Positions 43,337 to 52,167 of a stretch of DNA of 64,000 nt are shown here, piece after piece; the first letter of the stretch is position 1; each line of letters starts with the position of its first letter. The notes beneath the pieces were generated by a model. That model was not told the origin of the DNA. It saw nothing but the letters and a program-made list of their open reading frames with translations, and ran no database searches. The stretch spans positions 620,001-684,000 of the forward strand of contig NZ_LN901324.1 of the NCBI RefSeq assembly GCF_001465875.1, written 5' to 3'. The position numbers and the translations under genes are program-made. Source of the DNA: Legionella saoudiensis. GTDB lineage: Bacteria; Pseudomonadota; Gammaproteobacteria; Legionellales; Legionellaceae.

Positions 43337-44299
43337 ATGGTAGACGACAGAACAATACAAGATGAAATAGCTCAAAAGAAAAAAGCCATGAACGAGGATG
43401 CCAGGCGTTTAGCTCAAGATAATGCTAAGAAAGCCTCTCTAGTAGCCAGACGACACTTAGAGGAATTACGACAAGCTGCCATTGCAGAAGAGATCGAAGC
43501 GCTAAAGAAAAAAGCAGTTGTAGGTACAGACAAAGAGGGAAGACAGATTACCAAACAATCAGTTTTTGAAGATAAGCTTAAACAGGTAATGAGTTCTGAG
43601 CAAAGTTCAATCCATGACTGGAAGTCTTCTATGATGGCTTTGATTTCAGTTTTATCAGCATTTGTTGAGGCCGTAAATCAAGACATTAATGAGAAAACAG
43701 CTCCCGTTATCGTCTCATTAAAGCATGCTCTTAAAAATGGCATCATCGATATGAAGGATACTCTTTTAGATAAGCTTCGTGGTGATCCAAGAATTAATTT
43801 ACCTACGTTAGCTCATCATGTAAGTATAGGTGCAGATAATAAATTAGCAGTAAAATTACGTGCTGGCGAGGAAGAAATGCATTCTCAAGACCGCGCAGCT
43901 TTAGTTGCTCGATGGCTTGATGAACGTGGATTAGAAAGAGATCCGGATCATATGGATGGATTTAGAACTAAAAATGGGCATATGCCTATATCTGCAGACG
44001 CGTTTAATAAACTAAAAGATGATCCTCAAAATGGATTGGATGCATTTTTAAACCGTGCTTCCGTAAAACTTCCTCAAGGTTTAAGAACTTTAGTTGCTTT
44101 ATGGTTAAATGAACGGGGTTATGAAATCGATCCAAACAATCCGGAAGGATTTATAAGTAAAGAAGGGCATGAGCCTTTAACTACAGAACAATTTAATCAG
44201 CTAAAAAATAATCCCGATCATGGATTAAATGAGTTTTTAAATCGAGCTTCAGAAGTGCAGTACGCCGAAGAGCTTGATAATAATCCACGTCCTAATTAA
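43337..44299 (+). CDS. Coiled-coil repeat protein, tandem copy 1; candidate effector
   Basis: 320 residues, not recognised. Residues ~1-70 are a highly charged helix (RTIQDEIAQKKKAMNEDARR). Residues ~70-155 form a conserved helical domain (SSIHDWKSSMMALISVLSAF). Then two copies of a ~55-residue module follow: residues ~190-245 (WLDERGLERDPDHMDGF to DAFLNRAS) and ~255-308 (WLNERGYEIDPNNPEGF to NEFLNRAS). The acidic tail (VQYAEELDNNP) resembles Dot/Icm signals. GATAGGAGC precedes the ATG, 21 bases after lpxH. The second copy lies 195 bases downstream. Function unknown. Confidence 0.7.
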   Translation: MVDDRTIQDEIAQKKKAMNEDARRLAQDNAKKASLVARRHLEELRQAAIAEEIEALKKKAVVGTDKEGRQITKQSVFEDKLKQVMSSEQSSIHDWKSSMMALISVLSAFVEAVNQDINEKTAPVIVSLKHALKNGIIDMKDTLLDKLRGDPRINLPTLAHHVSIGADNKLAVKLRAGEEEMHSQDRAALVARWLDERGLERDPDHMDGFRTKNGHMPISADAFNKLKDDPQNGLDAFLNRASVKLPQGLRTLVALWLNERGYEIDPNNPEGFISKEGHEPLTTEQFNQLKNNPDHGLNEFLNRASEVQYAEELDNNPRPN

Positions 44300-44319
44300 G
44301 TATCTATTTAAATAAATAG

Positions 44320-44365
44320 CCGTCATTACCGCTAGTCTTAGCAAGGTAGTGACGGTATGTTTTTT
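44320..44365 (+). terminator. Rho-independent terminator between the duplicated genes
   Basis: CCGTCATTACC and GGTAGTGACGG form an 11-bp stem with one G-T pair, followed by TATGTTTTTT. Placed 21 bases after the stop of copy 1, it should separate the two copies. Confidence 0.85.
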
Positions 44366-44410
44366 CAGCCATATGCTGCGCTTTTCTTCTAATTTTCCAG
44401 TATCCCTTTG

Positions 44411-44477
44411 TGGGATGACAATCTTAAAATTATGTATTATTATAATACAAAAGGGCTTTGTTTTACCCCAAGTGTGA
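44411..44477 (+). pseudogene. Decayed copy of the lpxH 3' end (duplication footprint)
   Basis: Matches 43253-43319 at the end of lpxH: TGGGATGACAATC is exact, GGGCTTTGTTTTACCC corresponds to GGGCTTTATTTTACCC, and GTGTGATT to ATGTGATT, with small indels between. The match continues through the ribosome site (TAGGAGCTAAAG) into the following gene. It is not translated as part of lpxH and has no start of its own. Confidence 0.85.
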
Positions 44478-44494
44478 TTTTTTAGGAGCTAAAG

Positions 44495-45301
44495 ATGGCT
44501 GAAGATAGATCAATACAAGATGAAATAGCTCAAAAGAAAAGCGACATGGATAAGGAGGCTAGGCGTTTAGCGGAAGATAATGCAATAAAAGCATCTCAAG
44601 CGGGTAGACAACAATTAGATGACTTACGAAGAGCGGCTATAGCTGAGGAAATAGAAGCCCTAAAGAAAAAAGCCGTTTTAGGCACAGATAAAGAGGGTCG
44701 CCAGATTACGAAACAATCTGTTTTTGAAGACAAACTTAAGCAGGTAATGGGTTCTGAGCAAAGCTCAATCCATGACTGGAAGTCCTCCATGATGGCCTTG
44801 ATTTCAGTCTTATCAGCCTTTGTTGAGGCAGTGAATCAAGAGGTTAATGAGAAAACAGCTCCCGTAATAGTTCCATTAAAGCATGCTCTTAAAAATGGCA
44901 TTATCGATATGAAGGATACTCTTCTAGATAAGCTGCGCGGTGATCCAAGAGTTAATATGCCTACATTAGTTACTGATATTAAACTTGATGCCAATAATAA
45001 ATTAGCAGTAAATATACATGCTTTTGGTAAGGACCTGGATTCAGAAGAGAAACTCCCTCAAGGCCTTAGAACTTTGACTGCCTTATGGTTGCAGGAGCAG
45101 GGGTATGTACCTGATGATGTTGGTGGATTTTTAAATAAGGAAACCCGAGAGCCTTTAACTGCAGAAACGTTTAATGAACTAAAAAATCATCCAGAGGATG
45201 GGCTCAATGCATTTTTAAATCGAAGCTCGAAAGTGCAATACAGTCAAAAAGAAGAGCTTGATAATGAAGAGGAGCCTGATGATACGCCAGTTCCTCATTA
45301 A
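44495..45301 (+). CDS. Coiled-coil repeat protein, tandem copy 2; candidate effector
   Basis: 268 residues. The first ~155 residues are nearly identical to copy 1 (same GRQITKQSVFEDKLKQVM and SSIHDWKSSMMALISVLSAF segments). The C-terminal part differs: only one ~55-residue module is present (WLQEQGYVPDDVGGF to NAFLNRSS). The tail is longer and more acidic (KEELDNEEEPDDTP), a pattern like glutamate-rich Dot/Icm signals. Identical ribosome site (TAGGAGCTAAAG) to copy 1. Either copy 1 gained or copy 2 lost a module after duplication. Function unknown. Confidence 0.7.
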   Translation: MAEDRSIQDEIAQKKSDMDKEARRLAEDNAIKASQAGRQQLDDLRRAAIAEEIEALKKKAVLGTDKEGRQITKQSVFEDKLKQVMGSEQSSIHDWKSSMMALISVLSAFVEAVNQEVNEKTAPVIVPLKHALKNGIIDMKDTLLDKLRGDPRVNMPTLVTDIKLDANNKLAVNIHAFGKDLDSEEKLPQGLRTLTALWLQEQGYVPDDVGGFLNKETREPLTAETFNELKNHPEDGLNAFLNRSSKVQYSQKEELDNEEEPDDTPVPH

Positions 45302-45389
45302 TACCTAGCAAGCTCTACTCAAATAACCACTTTTACTACCCGAGTGCGTACAAAGGTACGTGCTCAGACTAAATGCCCTTATGAGAAAA

Positions 45390-46025
45390 CTACGCGTTTA
45401 ATCCAATATCAGGTATGCCGCTATGAAAACGAAACACCGTATCGGCCGCTAAGATAAATTCATTTTCAATTGCTAGAAATTTAGCAATGCGCTTACTTAC
45501 ATCCCCACCGTATAAATTAGCCAAACGTAAATAATCCTCAAAATGCCTCGCCTCAGATTTAACCAGCGTACCGTAAAACTTTGCTAGGGCCTCATCTTCA
45601 AGATAAGGCATAATCGCATAAAAGCGCTCACAGGAGCGGGCTTCAATAATTGCCCCAACAATCAATTGATCGCATAAGCGCTCTGCGCCATCCTTACGGG
45701 TAACTTGCTTATGCAACATCGTAGCATAGCCTGAGGGATGTAATGGCCCAAATTTAATACCACGCTGGGTCATCACGTTCACCACTTTTTCAAAATGCAA
45801 CAGTTCTTCTCGCGCTAACGGGGACATGACCTCTATAAGCTCTTTTCGTTCGGGATATTTACTCATAAAGTTAATTGCGGTCGCTGCTGCTTTTCGTTCG
45901 CAGTGGGCATGGTCAATCAGCAGTAAAGGAACTTGCTGAGCAGCATGATCTAACCATAATTGCGGTGTTTTTACTTGAAGAAAATCATTTAATATTTGTA
46001 AATCAGTATCTAATCGTTTTAACAT
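45390..46025 (-). CDS. miaE: tRNA-(ms2io6A37) hydroxylase MiaE
   Basis: 211 residues, ferritin-like helical bundle. Di-iron ligand motifs: DHAHCERKAA, REELLHFEKV, EARSCERFYAI and KSEARHFEDYL (paired ExxH). It hydroxylates the isopentenyl group of ms2i6A at tRNA position 37, using O2. Found in a limited set of bacteria, Legionella among those I recall. Single gene, divergent from the next. Confidence 0.9.
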   Translation of the reverse strand: MLKRLDTDLQILNDFLQVKTPQLWLDHAAQQVPLLLIDHAHCERKAAATAINFMSKYPERKELIEVMSPLAREELLHFEKVVNVMTQRGIKFGPLHPSGYATMLHKQVTRKDGAERLCDQLIVGAIIEARSCERFYAIMPYLEDEALAKFYGTLVKSEARHFEDYLRLANLYGGDVSKRIAKFLAIENEFILAADTVFRFHSGIPDIGLNA

Positions 46026-46099
46026 CTGGGAAATACACTATACTTTCAAATAAATAGTCTTTATATCACATACTGTAGAATAATTAAATTGGATGAAAA

Positions 46100-46993
46100 A
46101 TGAGCGTAGAGAAATCAGAGAATGACTTAAGCAACTGGTTTTCAACTTACGGGGTGATAACCGCTGAGCGCATATTAGGCAGATATCATATCAATTTAAC
46201 GCAAATGGATTTAGTTGCAGCTGTAAAAAGTACGTTTAGTTTTTACCATAAGGTACTGCAAATCCCATTGAGAAATGTCCTTAATGGAATCGTATTACAA
46301 CAGGCAAATGATTATCATGTCTATGTGCAAAAGCTTTTTATCGATTACTTATTATCCGGAGAGAACTCCAAGGATGAGACATCACCAGGGGCTAGTACGC
46401 GGGAAGCATTAGAAAATGAGCGTCAGCAACTTCTTGCTTTGGGTGAGGAGTATCATCAAAGAGAAACTGAGCATAATCAATTAATTTCAAGCAGCCAAAA
46501 CTTTTTAATAAAAATTTCTGCTGAATTTAATAAGGCCTTTGATAAAGCAATAACCTCCATAGAACAAATAGCTAAAAAAGAGGGCGTTCATCAGGATAAA
46601 AATAAAATACGTAAGGCAATTAATTTTGCTTTAATAAATTGCGATTTAACTAATCCTAAATTACAAAGTGATCCCTTGCTTTTTGTCGTAAAAATGAATG
46701 AAGAACTTAATTTATCGCTAAATGATGATTTAAAAAGAAAAATCATGGAAAGTATTTCCGGGCTTACCGACATAGTTCTACAATTTGACGAAAAAACACG
46801 TGTTTTTCAAGAGCGGGTGGAAGATATGACTGTTTTAGCAAATGGGTTTAGAAGTCAGTTTTATGATACTATTTTGCGAGTTATTGAATTAATTAAAATT
46901 TTACCCGAATATAAGATTGATCAAGAACAGGATATCATCAACCGTGAATCATTATATTTTGATAAAAGCATCGGGCAGCTTGAAAAAGCTTAA
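46100..46993 (+). CDS. Helical protein of unknown function
   Basis: 297 residues, soluble and mostly helical, with a charged coiled-coil-like stretch around residues 105-150 (REALENERQQLLALGEEYHQ) and another in the C-terminal half (FDEKTRVFQERVEDM). No membrane helix or signal peptide. Not recognised. Stand-alone gene between miaE (divergent) and ndk, with a degenerate hairpin element after its stop. Could be a Legionella-specific protein; effector status is open. Confidence 0.6.
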   Translation: MSVEKSENDLSNWFSTYGVITAERILGRYHINLTQMDLVAAVKSTFSFYHKVLQIPLRNVLNGIVLQQANDYHVYVQKLFIDYLLSGENSKDETSPGASTREALENERQQLLALGEEYHQRETEHNQLISSSQNFLIKISAEFNKAFDKAITSIEQIAKKEGVHQDKNKIRKAINFALINCDLTNPKLQSDPLLFVVKMNEELNLSLNDDLKRKIMESISGLTDIVLQFDEKTRVFQERVEDMTVLANGFRSQFYDTILRVIELIKILPEYKIDQEQDIINRESLYFDKSIGQLEKA

Positions 46994-47070
46994 TGTAGGG
47001 GGCTGCAAAAGCCCTAGCATGATGTAGCGCGAAAATCATATTGCTGGCCTTGCAACAGACCAGCAAACCT
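46994..47070. repeat. Degenerate hairpin element related to the GCTGGGCT family
   Basis: TGTAGGGGGCTGCAAAAGCC begins like the TGTAGGCTGGGCTG elements at 11.5 and 34.8 kb and forms GGGCT/AGCCC. A second weak stem (TTGCTGG/CCAGCAA) follows. The relation is by eye and partial. Confidence 0.4.
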
Positions 47071-47094
47071 CAAAACACAACCAGTGAATTTATA

Positions 47095-47125
47095 TTAGCC
47101 ATAAAGCATCTATTTCGTGTATAAT
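47095..47125 (+). promoter_or_regulatory. Candidate ndk promoter
   Basis: A perfect TATAAT (47120-47125) lies 38 bases before the ndk start. The best -35 candidate, TTAGCC, is 19 bases upstream and poor, so only the -10 is convincing. Confidence 0.5.
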
Positions 47126-47163
47126 AGCGCACTTTAACTATTAATTCCTATGGAGTGTGCATA

Positions 47164-47589
47164 ATGGCAAAAGAATTAACATTATCAATTATTAAACCGG
47201 ATGCTGTAGCTAAGTCTGTAATTGGTAAAATTTACACCCGTTTTGAAGACGCTGGTTTAGATATTGTTGCTGCAAAAATGGCTCGTTTATCTCGTGAACA
47301 AGCTGAAAACTTCTATGACATTCACCGCGCTCGTCCTTTCTTCAACGATTTAGTTGAATTCATGATTTCTGGTCCTGTAATGATCCAAGTATTAAAGGGT
47401 GACAATGCAGTAATGAAAAACAGAGACATCATGGGTGCTACTAACCCTAAAGAAGCAGCTCCAGGTACTATCCGTGCTGATTTCGCTGATAGTATTGATG
47501 CTAATGCAGTTCACGGTTCTGACAGCTTAGAAAATGCTGCTCGTGAAATTGCTTTCTTCTTTGAACCACACGAAATTTGTGAGCGATAA
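47164..47589 (+). CDS. ndk: Nucleoside diphosphate kinase
   Basis: 141 residues from [15 protein letters not shown], the usual start. The phosphorylated histidine is His117 in NAVHGSDS, and the Kpn-loop/active-site segments ([27 protein letters not shown]) are complete. It balances NTP pools. An upstream in-frame GTG adds three residues and is not needed; TGGAG lies before the ATG. rlmN follows after 20 bases, the common ndk-rlmN-pilF-rodZ order. Confidence 0.96.
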   Translation: MAKELTLSIIKPDAVAKSVIGKIYTRFEDAGLDIVAAKMARLSREQAENFYDIHRARPFFNDLVEFMISGPVMIQVLKGDNAVMKNRDIMGATNPKEAAPGTIRADFADSIDANAVHGSDSLENAAREIAFFFEPHEICER

Positions 47590-47609
47590 GAATTAAGGTT
47601 GGAGTAAAA

Positions 47610-48749
47610 ATGACTGAGCAAAAAGTAAATCTATTGAATTATAATTATCAGCAAATGCGAGAACTATTGAGCTCATGGGGGGAACAACCTTACCGTGCTC
47701 AACAGCTAATCCAATGGATTCATCAAGCTGGCTTAGTCGATTTTGCTCAAATGACCAACTTAGGGAAAGCTTTGAAAGCAAAGCTTTCCCAGCTTTCTTA
47801 TATTAAGCTGCCAGAAATTGTGGCTTGCCAAAAATCAAGTGATGGGACTCATAAATGGTTATTGAAACTTGATTGTGGTAACTGTATTGAAACAGTATTT
47901 ATTCCTGAAGCAAACCGAGGAACCCTTTGTGTTTCATCACAGGTTGGCTGTGCTTTAAATTGCTCATTTTGCTCTACAGCAAAGCAAGGATTTAACCGTA
48001 ATTTAACTACTGCAGAAATTATTGGCCAGGTTTGGCTCGCAGTAAGGGAGTTATCAGCTAATCAAGGTATCCATGATAAACGCGTAACAAACGTGGTGAT
48101 GATGGGAATGGGTGAGCCTTTACTTAATTTTGATAATGTTGTTTCAGCAATGAATATTATGATGGACGATTTTGCCTATGGTCTATCAAAACGCCGTGTA
48201 ACCTTGAGTACATCAGGTGTATTACCCGATTTAGAGCGTTTAAGAGAAGCTAGCCCGGTGGCGCTTGCTGTCTCGTTACATGCCCCTAATGATGAATTAC
48301 GTAATGAGCTGGTGCCGATAAATAAAAAATATCCTTTGGCGCAACTTATGGCCTTATGTAAATCCTATTTCAAAGATGAGCCTAGAAGAAAAGTGACTTT
48401 TGAATATGTCATGTTAAAAGGGGTAAATGATCAACCTGAACATGCTGCTCAATTAATTAAGTTACTTAAAAATGTACCCTCAAAAGTGAATTTGATTCCC
48501 TTTAATCCATTCCCTATGGCGCATTATGAACGCTCCCCACAAGAGGCCATTGATGCGTTTAGGGATAAGTTAATTGCGCATGGAATTAATACAATTACCC
48601 GGAAAACCCGAGGCGATGACATTGATGCTGCTTGTGGCCAATTAGCAGGTGAAGTAAAAGACAGAACAAGCCGCTCTCAGCGTTGGCAAAAATTGAATTT
48701 TATGCCTAAGCCAGGATCTGAGACAAAAACGGAAGGCAGAGCAGGGTAG
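47610..48749 (+). CDS. rlmN: Dual-specificity 23S rRNA/tRNA adenine-C2 methyltransferase RlmN
   Basis: 379 residues, radical SAM. The cluster motif is C114-x3-C118-x2-C121 ([10 protein letters not shown]). The methyl-carrying cysteine is near 342 (AACGQLAGE). [16 protein letters not shown] and [19 protein letters not shown] are typical. It methylates A2503 of 23S rRNA and A37 of some tRNAs. 20 bases after ndk. Confidence 0.95.
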   Translation: MTEQKVNLLNYNYQQMRELLSSWGEQPYRAQQLIQWIHQAGLVDFAQMTNLGKALKAKLSQLSYIKLPEIVACQKSSDGTHKWLLKLDCGNCIETVFIPEANRGTLCVSSQVGCALNCSFCSTAKQGFNRNLTTAEIIGQVWLAVRELSANQGIHDKRVTNVVMMGMGEPLLNFDNVVSAMNIMMDDFAYGLSKRRVTLSTSGVLPDLERLREASPVALAVSLHAPNDELRNELVPINKKYPLAQLMALCKSYFKDEPRRKVTFEYVMLKGVNDQPEHAAQLIKLLKNVPSKVNLIPFNPFPMAHYERSPQEAIDAFRDKLIAHGINTITRKTRGDDIDAACGQLAGEVKDRTSRSQRWQKLNFMPKPGSETKTEGRAG

Positions 48750-48812
48750 TATAGTTTATCCTTTGACTTTATTCACGATTAAATATTTTTAATTTACCGG
48801 TTAGCAGGTATA

Positions 48813-49622
48813 ATGCCGATTCTTTTGAATCGTTATGTGAGCTTGGTGTTGAACACGCGTTATTCTTTCGGCATTGCTTTATGTTTGCTTTTGCAAGCAT
48901 GCACGCATAATAATGGCGTAATCGAACAGAAAATACTCAAGAAGCCGGATCTTAGCCAGGCTGCTGCATATAACGTCCAATTAGGATTAGGATATTTAAA
49001 GCAAGGCGATAGGCCTAGAGCGAAAAAGAAATTATTGACGGCTTTAGAGCAAGAGCCAAAATCAGTGGATGCTCATTCTGCTATAGCTTATTATTTTGAG
49101 CAAACTAATGAGCCCGTACAAGCGAAAAAATTTTATTTAAAAGCATTGTCCTTAGCGGGTAATGCAGGGGCGCAACTAAATAATTATGGCGCTTTTTTAT
49201 GTCGGCAAGGCGATTATAAACAAGCAGAGCTTTATTTTTTAAAAGCAGCTGCTGATTTGCGCTATATCAATACGGCAGGCGCTTATGAGAATGCAGGGCT
49301 TTGTGCTTTATCTGCAAATCAAGCAGAACAGGCTAAGCCTTATTTTATGAAGGCATTAGATCAGGACCCCTCAAGAAAGGTTTCTTTTTACGAGTTAGTT
49401 AAAATTGAAGCTAAGAGTGGGCATAATACAAGGGCGTACGCGTTAGTACAAAAACATGCTGATTTAGTTTTAAATGATAGGACGTTGTTGTTTTTGGCCA
49501 AGGAAGTTGCAGAAAAAGCTGGTCAATATGAAGTAGCTGCAATGTATAAACAAACTATTAAAAAAATGGATCCAAATCTCGATATAGGTGGAGCAAATAA
49601 TGAGTACAATAACCACGCTTGA
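48813..49622 (+). CDS. pilF: Type IV pilus biogenesis lipoprotein PilF/PilW (TPR)
   Basis: 269 residues. A lipoprotein signal with lipobox LLLQAC (Cys30) is followed by about six TPR repeats (AAYNVQLGLGYLKQGDRPRA, NYGAFLCRQGDYKQAELYFL, NAGLCALSANQAEQAKPYF). It pilots secretin PilQ to the outer membrane. Position between rlmN and rodZ is the conserved one. The end overlaps the rodZ-like gene by 23 bases. Confidence 0.88.
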   Translation: MPILLNRYVSLVLNTRYSFGIALCLLLQACTHNNGVIEQKILKKPDLSQAAAYNVQLGLGYLKQGDRPRAKKKLLTALEQEPKSVDAHSAIAYYFEQTNEPVQAKKFYLKALSLAGNAGAQLNNYGAFLCRQGDYKQAELYFLKAAADLRYINTAGAYENAGLCALSANQAEQAKPYFMKALDQDPSRKVSFYELVKIEAKSGHNTRAYALVQKHADLVLNDRTLLFLAKEVAEKAGQYEVAAMYKQTIKKMDPNLDIGGANNEYNNHA

Positions 49623-50169
49623 TGATAATACAGTCGTTCATGCGATTAATCCCGGAGCACAACTTGCGAGCATACGTGAGCAAAAAGGGTATACAGTAGA
49701 TTATGTTGCCGATAAATTGCATTTACGAAGCCGCATTATCGAACTAATAGAAAGTAATGAGTTCAGCTCATTGCCTGGCGCTGTTTTTACTAAAGGCTAT
49801 TTACGTGCCTATGCCAAGCTATTAGATGTGTCGCCTGAGCCTTATCTCGCTGTGTTTAATGAGCGTTATGCTCCTGAGAAAAAAACGGATCGTGCTTTAT
49901 GGCAACAAACGAAACGTGAAACAAATAAAGCAGAGCATTTAATTCGTTGGGTTACAATTTTATTTGCTTTAGGAGTTATGGTCGCTGTGGGCGTTTGGTG
50001 GCAAAAAAACCAAGAAAGCCAACAATTATTTTCCGAGAAAAGTGCACCTGCTGATTTATCATTAAATAATAAAGCAGTTAATGAAGTAAAATTAACAGAT
50101 ATCTCCAAAATGCAATCAATACTAAATCCTAAACCAGATATGTCTCCTTTGGAGAAAACAGGTGGCTGA
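49600..50169 (+). CDS. rodZ: RodZ-like protein: cytoplasmic HTH, one membrane helix, short periplasmic tail
   Basis: 189 residues. A Cro/C1-type helix-turn-helix (residues ~20-85: LASIREQKGYTVDYVADKL, FTKGYLRAYAKLLDV), a basic linker and one membrane helix (VTILFALGVMVAVGVWW) precede only ~55 polar residues. The periplasmic DUF4115 beta-domain of full RodZ (E. coli 337 residues) is missing. It should link MreB to the membrane for cell shape. The start has GGTGGAG upstream. ispG, often next, is absent; hisS overlaps by 8 bases. Confidence 0.8.
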   Translation: MSTITTLDDNTVVHAINPGAQLASIREQKGYTVDYVADKLHLRSRIIELIESNEFSSLPGAVFTKGYLRAYAKLLDVSPEPYLAVFNERYAPEKKTDRALWQQTKRETNKAEHLIRWVTILFALGVMVAVGVWWQKNQESQQLFSEKSAPADLSLNNKAVNEVKLTDISKMQSILNPKPDMSPLEKTGG

Positions 50170-51439
50170 GAAAATCCAAGCAATCCGAGGCATGAATGAT
50201 ATTTTGCCGGAAAAAACTGCATTATGGCGTTACATTGAGAATACGTTTATTAATTGCCTTAGCAATTATGGTTATCAGGAAATCCGTTTTCCTCTGGTAG
50301 AAAGCACACAGCTTTTTAAACGAACTATTGGCGAGGTGACCGATATCGTTGAAAAAGAAATGTATACCTTTAATGATTTAAACGGTGACAGCATAACCCT
50401 TCGACCCGAAGGCACAGCAGGCTGTGTTCGTGCATGCCTTGAGCATGGATTATTATACAATCAGCAACAAAAGCTATGGTATTTAGGCGCCATGTTTCGT
50501 CATGAGCGTCCTCAAAAAGGCCGATATAGACAATTTACCCAATTGGGGGTAGAGGCATTTGGTGTGCCTGGGGCGCAAAGTGAATTGGAGCTAATCGCTT
50601 TATGCCGCAAGTTTTGGACTGAATTAGGATTTGCTGATTTAGTACAATTACAGGTGAATACTCTTGGTGAACTTTCAGAGCGACAAAAATATAAAAATAT
50701 TTTGGTTGAATACCTTAATGATCATATTGATCAGCTTGATGAAGACAGCAAAAGACGATTAACTCGTAATCCATTACGTATTTTAGACAGTAAGAATCCA
50801 GAAATGCAGCAATTAGTCGCTAATGCGCCTAAATTGATTGATGTACTTGAAGGAAAAAGCCAGGAGCATTTCCAGGCTTTTTGCGCGGGTTTGGAGGCTC
50901 TGGAAATTCCTTATGTGGTAAATCCTGTTTTGGTACGAGGCCTGGATTATTATGGGCATACAGTCTTTGAATGGGTTACAGACCGCTTAGGTAGTCAGGC
51001 GACGATTTGTGCCGGTGGACGTTATGACATTTTAGTTGAGCAATTAGGAGGTAATCCTACTCCTGCTGCAGGGTTCGCCTTAGGAGTAGAACGTATTTAT
51101 CTACTAATGGAAACCTTAGAGTTATTAAAGCAAGAAGTTAAAACAAATTCTTTATTTATTATTGGCACCAGTGAAGAGGCGATCGTTAAAGGGCTTGTAA
51201 TTGCTGAGTCGATTCGTGCTGCATATCCCAAGGTAGAGGTAATTGTGAATACTGCAGGCGGCAGCTTTAAGAGCCAATTTAAAAAAGCTGATAAAAGCGG
51301 GGCGCGTTTGGCTTTAGTTTTAGGTGACGATGAGCTTGCTAATCATAAGGTGAGTATTAAGGATTTACGCAATGGTATGGAACAGATTACTGTAGATCAA
51401 ACTGCAGTTAATCAGTTTCTAAATGATTATTTAAAATAA
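50162..51439 (+). CDS. hisS: Histidyl-tRNA synthetase
   Basis: 425 residues, GTG start overlapping the rodZ-like stop. Class II motifs: RGMNDILPEKTALW, RPEGTAGCVRACLEHGL, FRHERPQKGRYRQFTQLG, LVRGLDYYGHTVFEW, CAGGRYDILVEQLGG and GFALGVERIYLLME. The C-terminal anticodon domain is complete. Confidence 0.96.
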   Translation: MAEKIQAIRGMNDILPEKTALWRYIENTFINCLSNYGYQEIRFPLVESTQLFKRTIGEVTDIVEKEMYTFNDLNGDSITLRPEGTAGCVRACLEHGLLYNQQQKLWYLGAMFRHERPQKGRYRQFTQLGVEAFGVPGAQSELELIALCRKFWTELGFADLVQLQVNTLGELSERQKYKNILVEYLNDHIDQLDEDSKRRLTRNPLRILDSKNPEMQQLVANAPKLIDVLEGKSQEHFQAFCAGLEALEIPYVVNPVLVRGLDYYGHTVFEWVTDRLGSQATICAGGRYDILVEQLGGNPTPAAGFALGVERIYLLMETLELLKQEVKTNSLFIIGTSEEAIVKGLVIAESIRAAYPKVEVIVNTAGGSFKSQFKKADKSGARLALVLGDDELANHKVSIKDLRNGMEQITVDQTAVNQFLNDYLK

Positions 51440-51478
51440 ATTCATTAAGGCTACGTTGAAAGTTCAGGAGAGAGTGTT

Positions 51479-52153
51479 ATGTCAGTTTATATGACAGAAG
51501 AGGAACAGTTAGAGTCGATAAAAAAGTGGTGGAAGCGCTATGGTAATATAGTTTCCGTTATTCTATCGGTCATACTTTTTAGTATTGCCGGCTATCGATA
51601 TTTAACTTGGCACCAGGATAAACTGACACAGCAAGCATCGATTGCCTATGAGCAAATGATGGTTGCTTTATCAAATAACAATACAAAGGCTGTAAAATCC
51701 TTTGCCAATGAGTTAATTAAAGACCACAGTAAGTCAGTTTATGCCGATGCAGCACACATGACTCTTACTAAAGTATATGTTTCTAAAAATAAACTCGATC
51801 AAGCTCAAAGTGAGTTACGTATCGTGGCTGATAATAGTAAATTGCGTACCTTTAAACAAATAGCGAAAATTCGCCTTGCACGTATTCTTGCAGCGAACAA
51901 GTCCTATGCTAATGCGCTAAATGAGCTAAGCAATGTTGAAGATGCTACATATTTACCCGTAATTAATGAATTGAAGGGTGATATATATGGTGCTACAGGC
52001 AAATATGAAGAAGCAATGAACTCTTATAAGCAAGCAATGGATGAGGTTAAAGTAAACGGTATGGGCAATTTGTTTTTAGAAATGAAAACCAATGAAATAG
52101 CCGTTAAAACTCAATCAATGATTTCAGATGAGAAAAAGACTCAAGCAGCATAA
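51479..52153 (+). CDS. yfgM: YfgM-type membrane-anchored TPR protein (SecYEG ancillary)
   Basis: 224 residues: a short cytoplasmic start, a membrane helix (ISVILSVILF-type, residues ~24-42), then periplasmic helical TPR-like repeats (YADAAHMTLTKVYVSKNKLD, YGATGKYEEAMNSYKQAM). E. coli YfgM is a SecYEG-associated chaperone partner of PpiD. Conserved place between hisS and bamB. Good ribosome site (CAGGAGAGAG). Confidence 0.88.
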   Translation: MSVYMTEEEQLESIKKWWKRYGNIVSVILSVILFSIAGYRYLTWHQDKLTQQASIAYEQMMVALSNNNTKAVKSFANELIKDHSKSVYADAAHMTLTKVYVSKNKLDQAQSELRIVADNSKLRTFKQIAKIRLARILAANKSYANALNELSNVEDATYLPVINELKGDIYGATGKYEEAMNSYKQAMDEVKVNGMGNLFLEMKTNEIAVKTQSMISDEKKTQAA

Positions 52154-52167
52154 TGAGGTTTAGTTTG

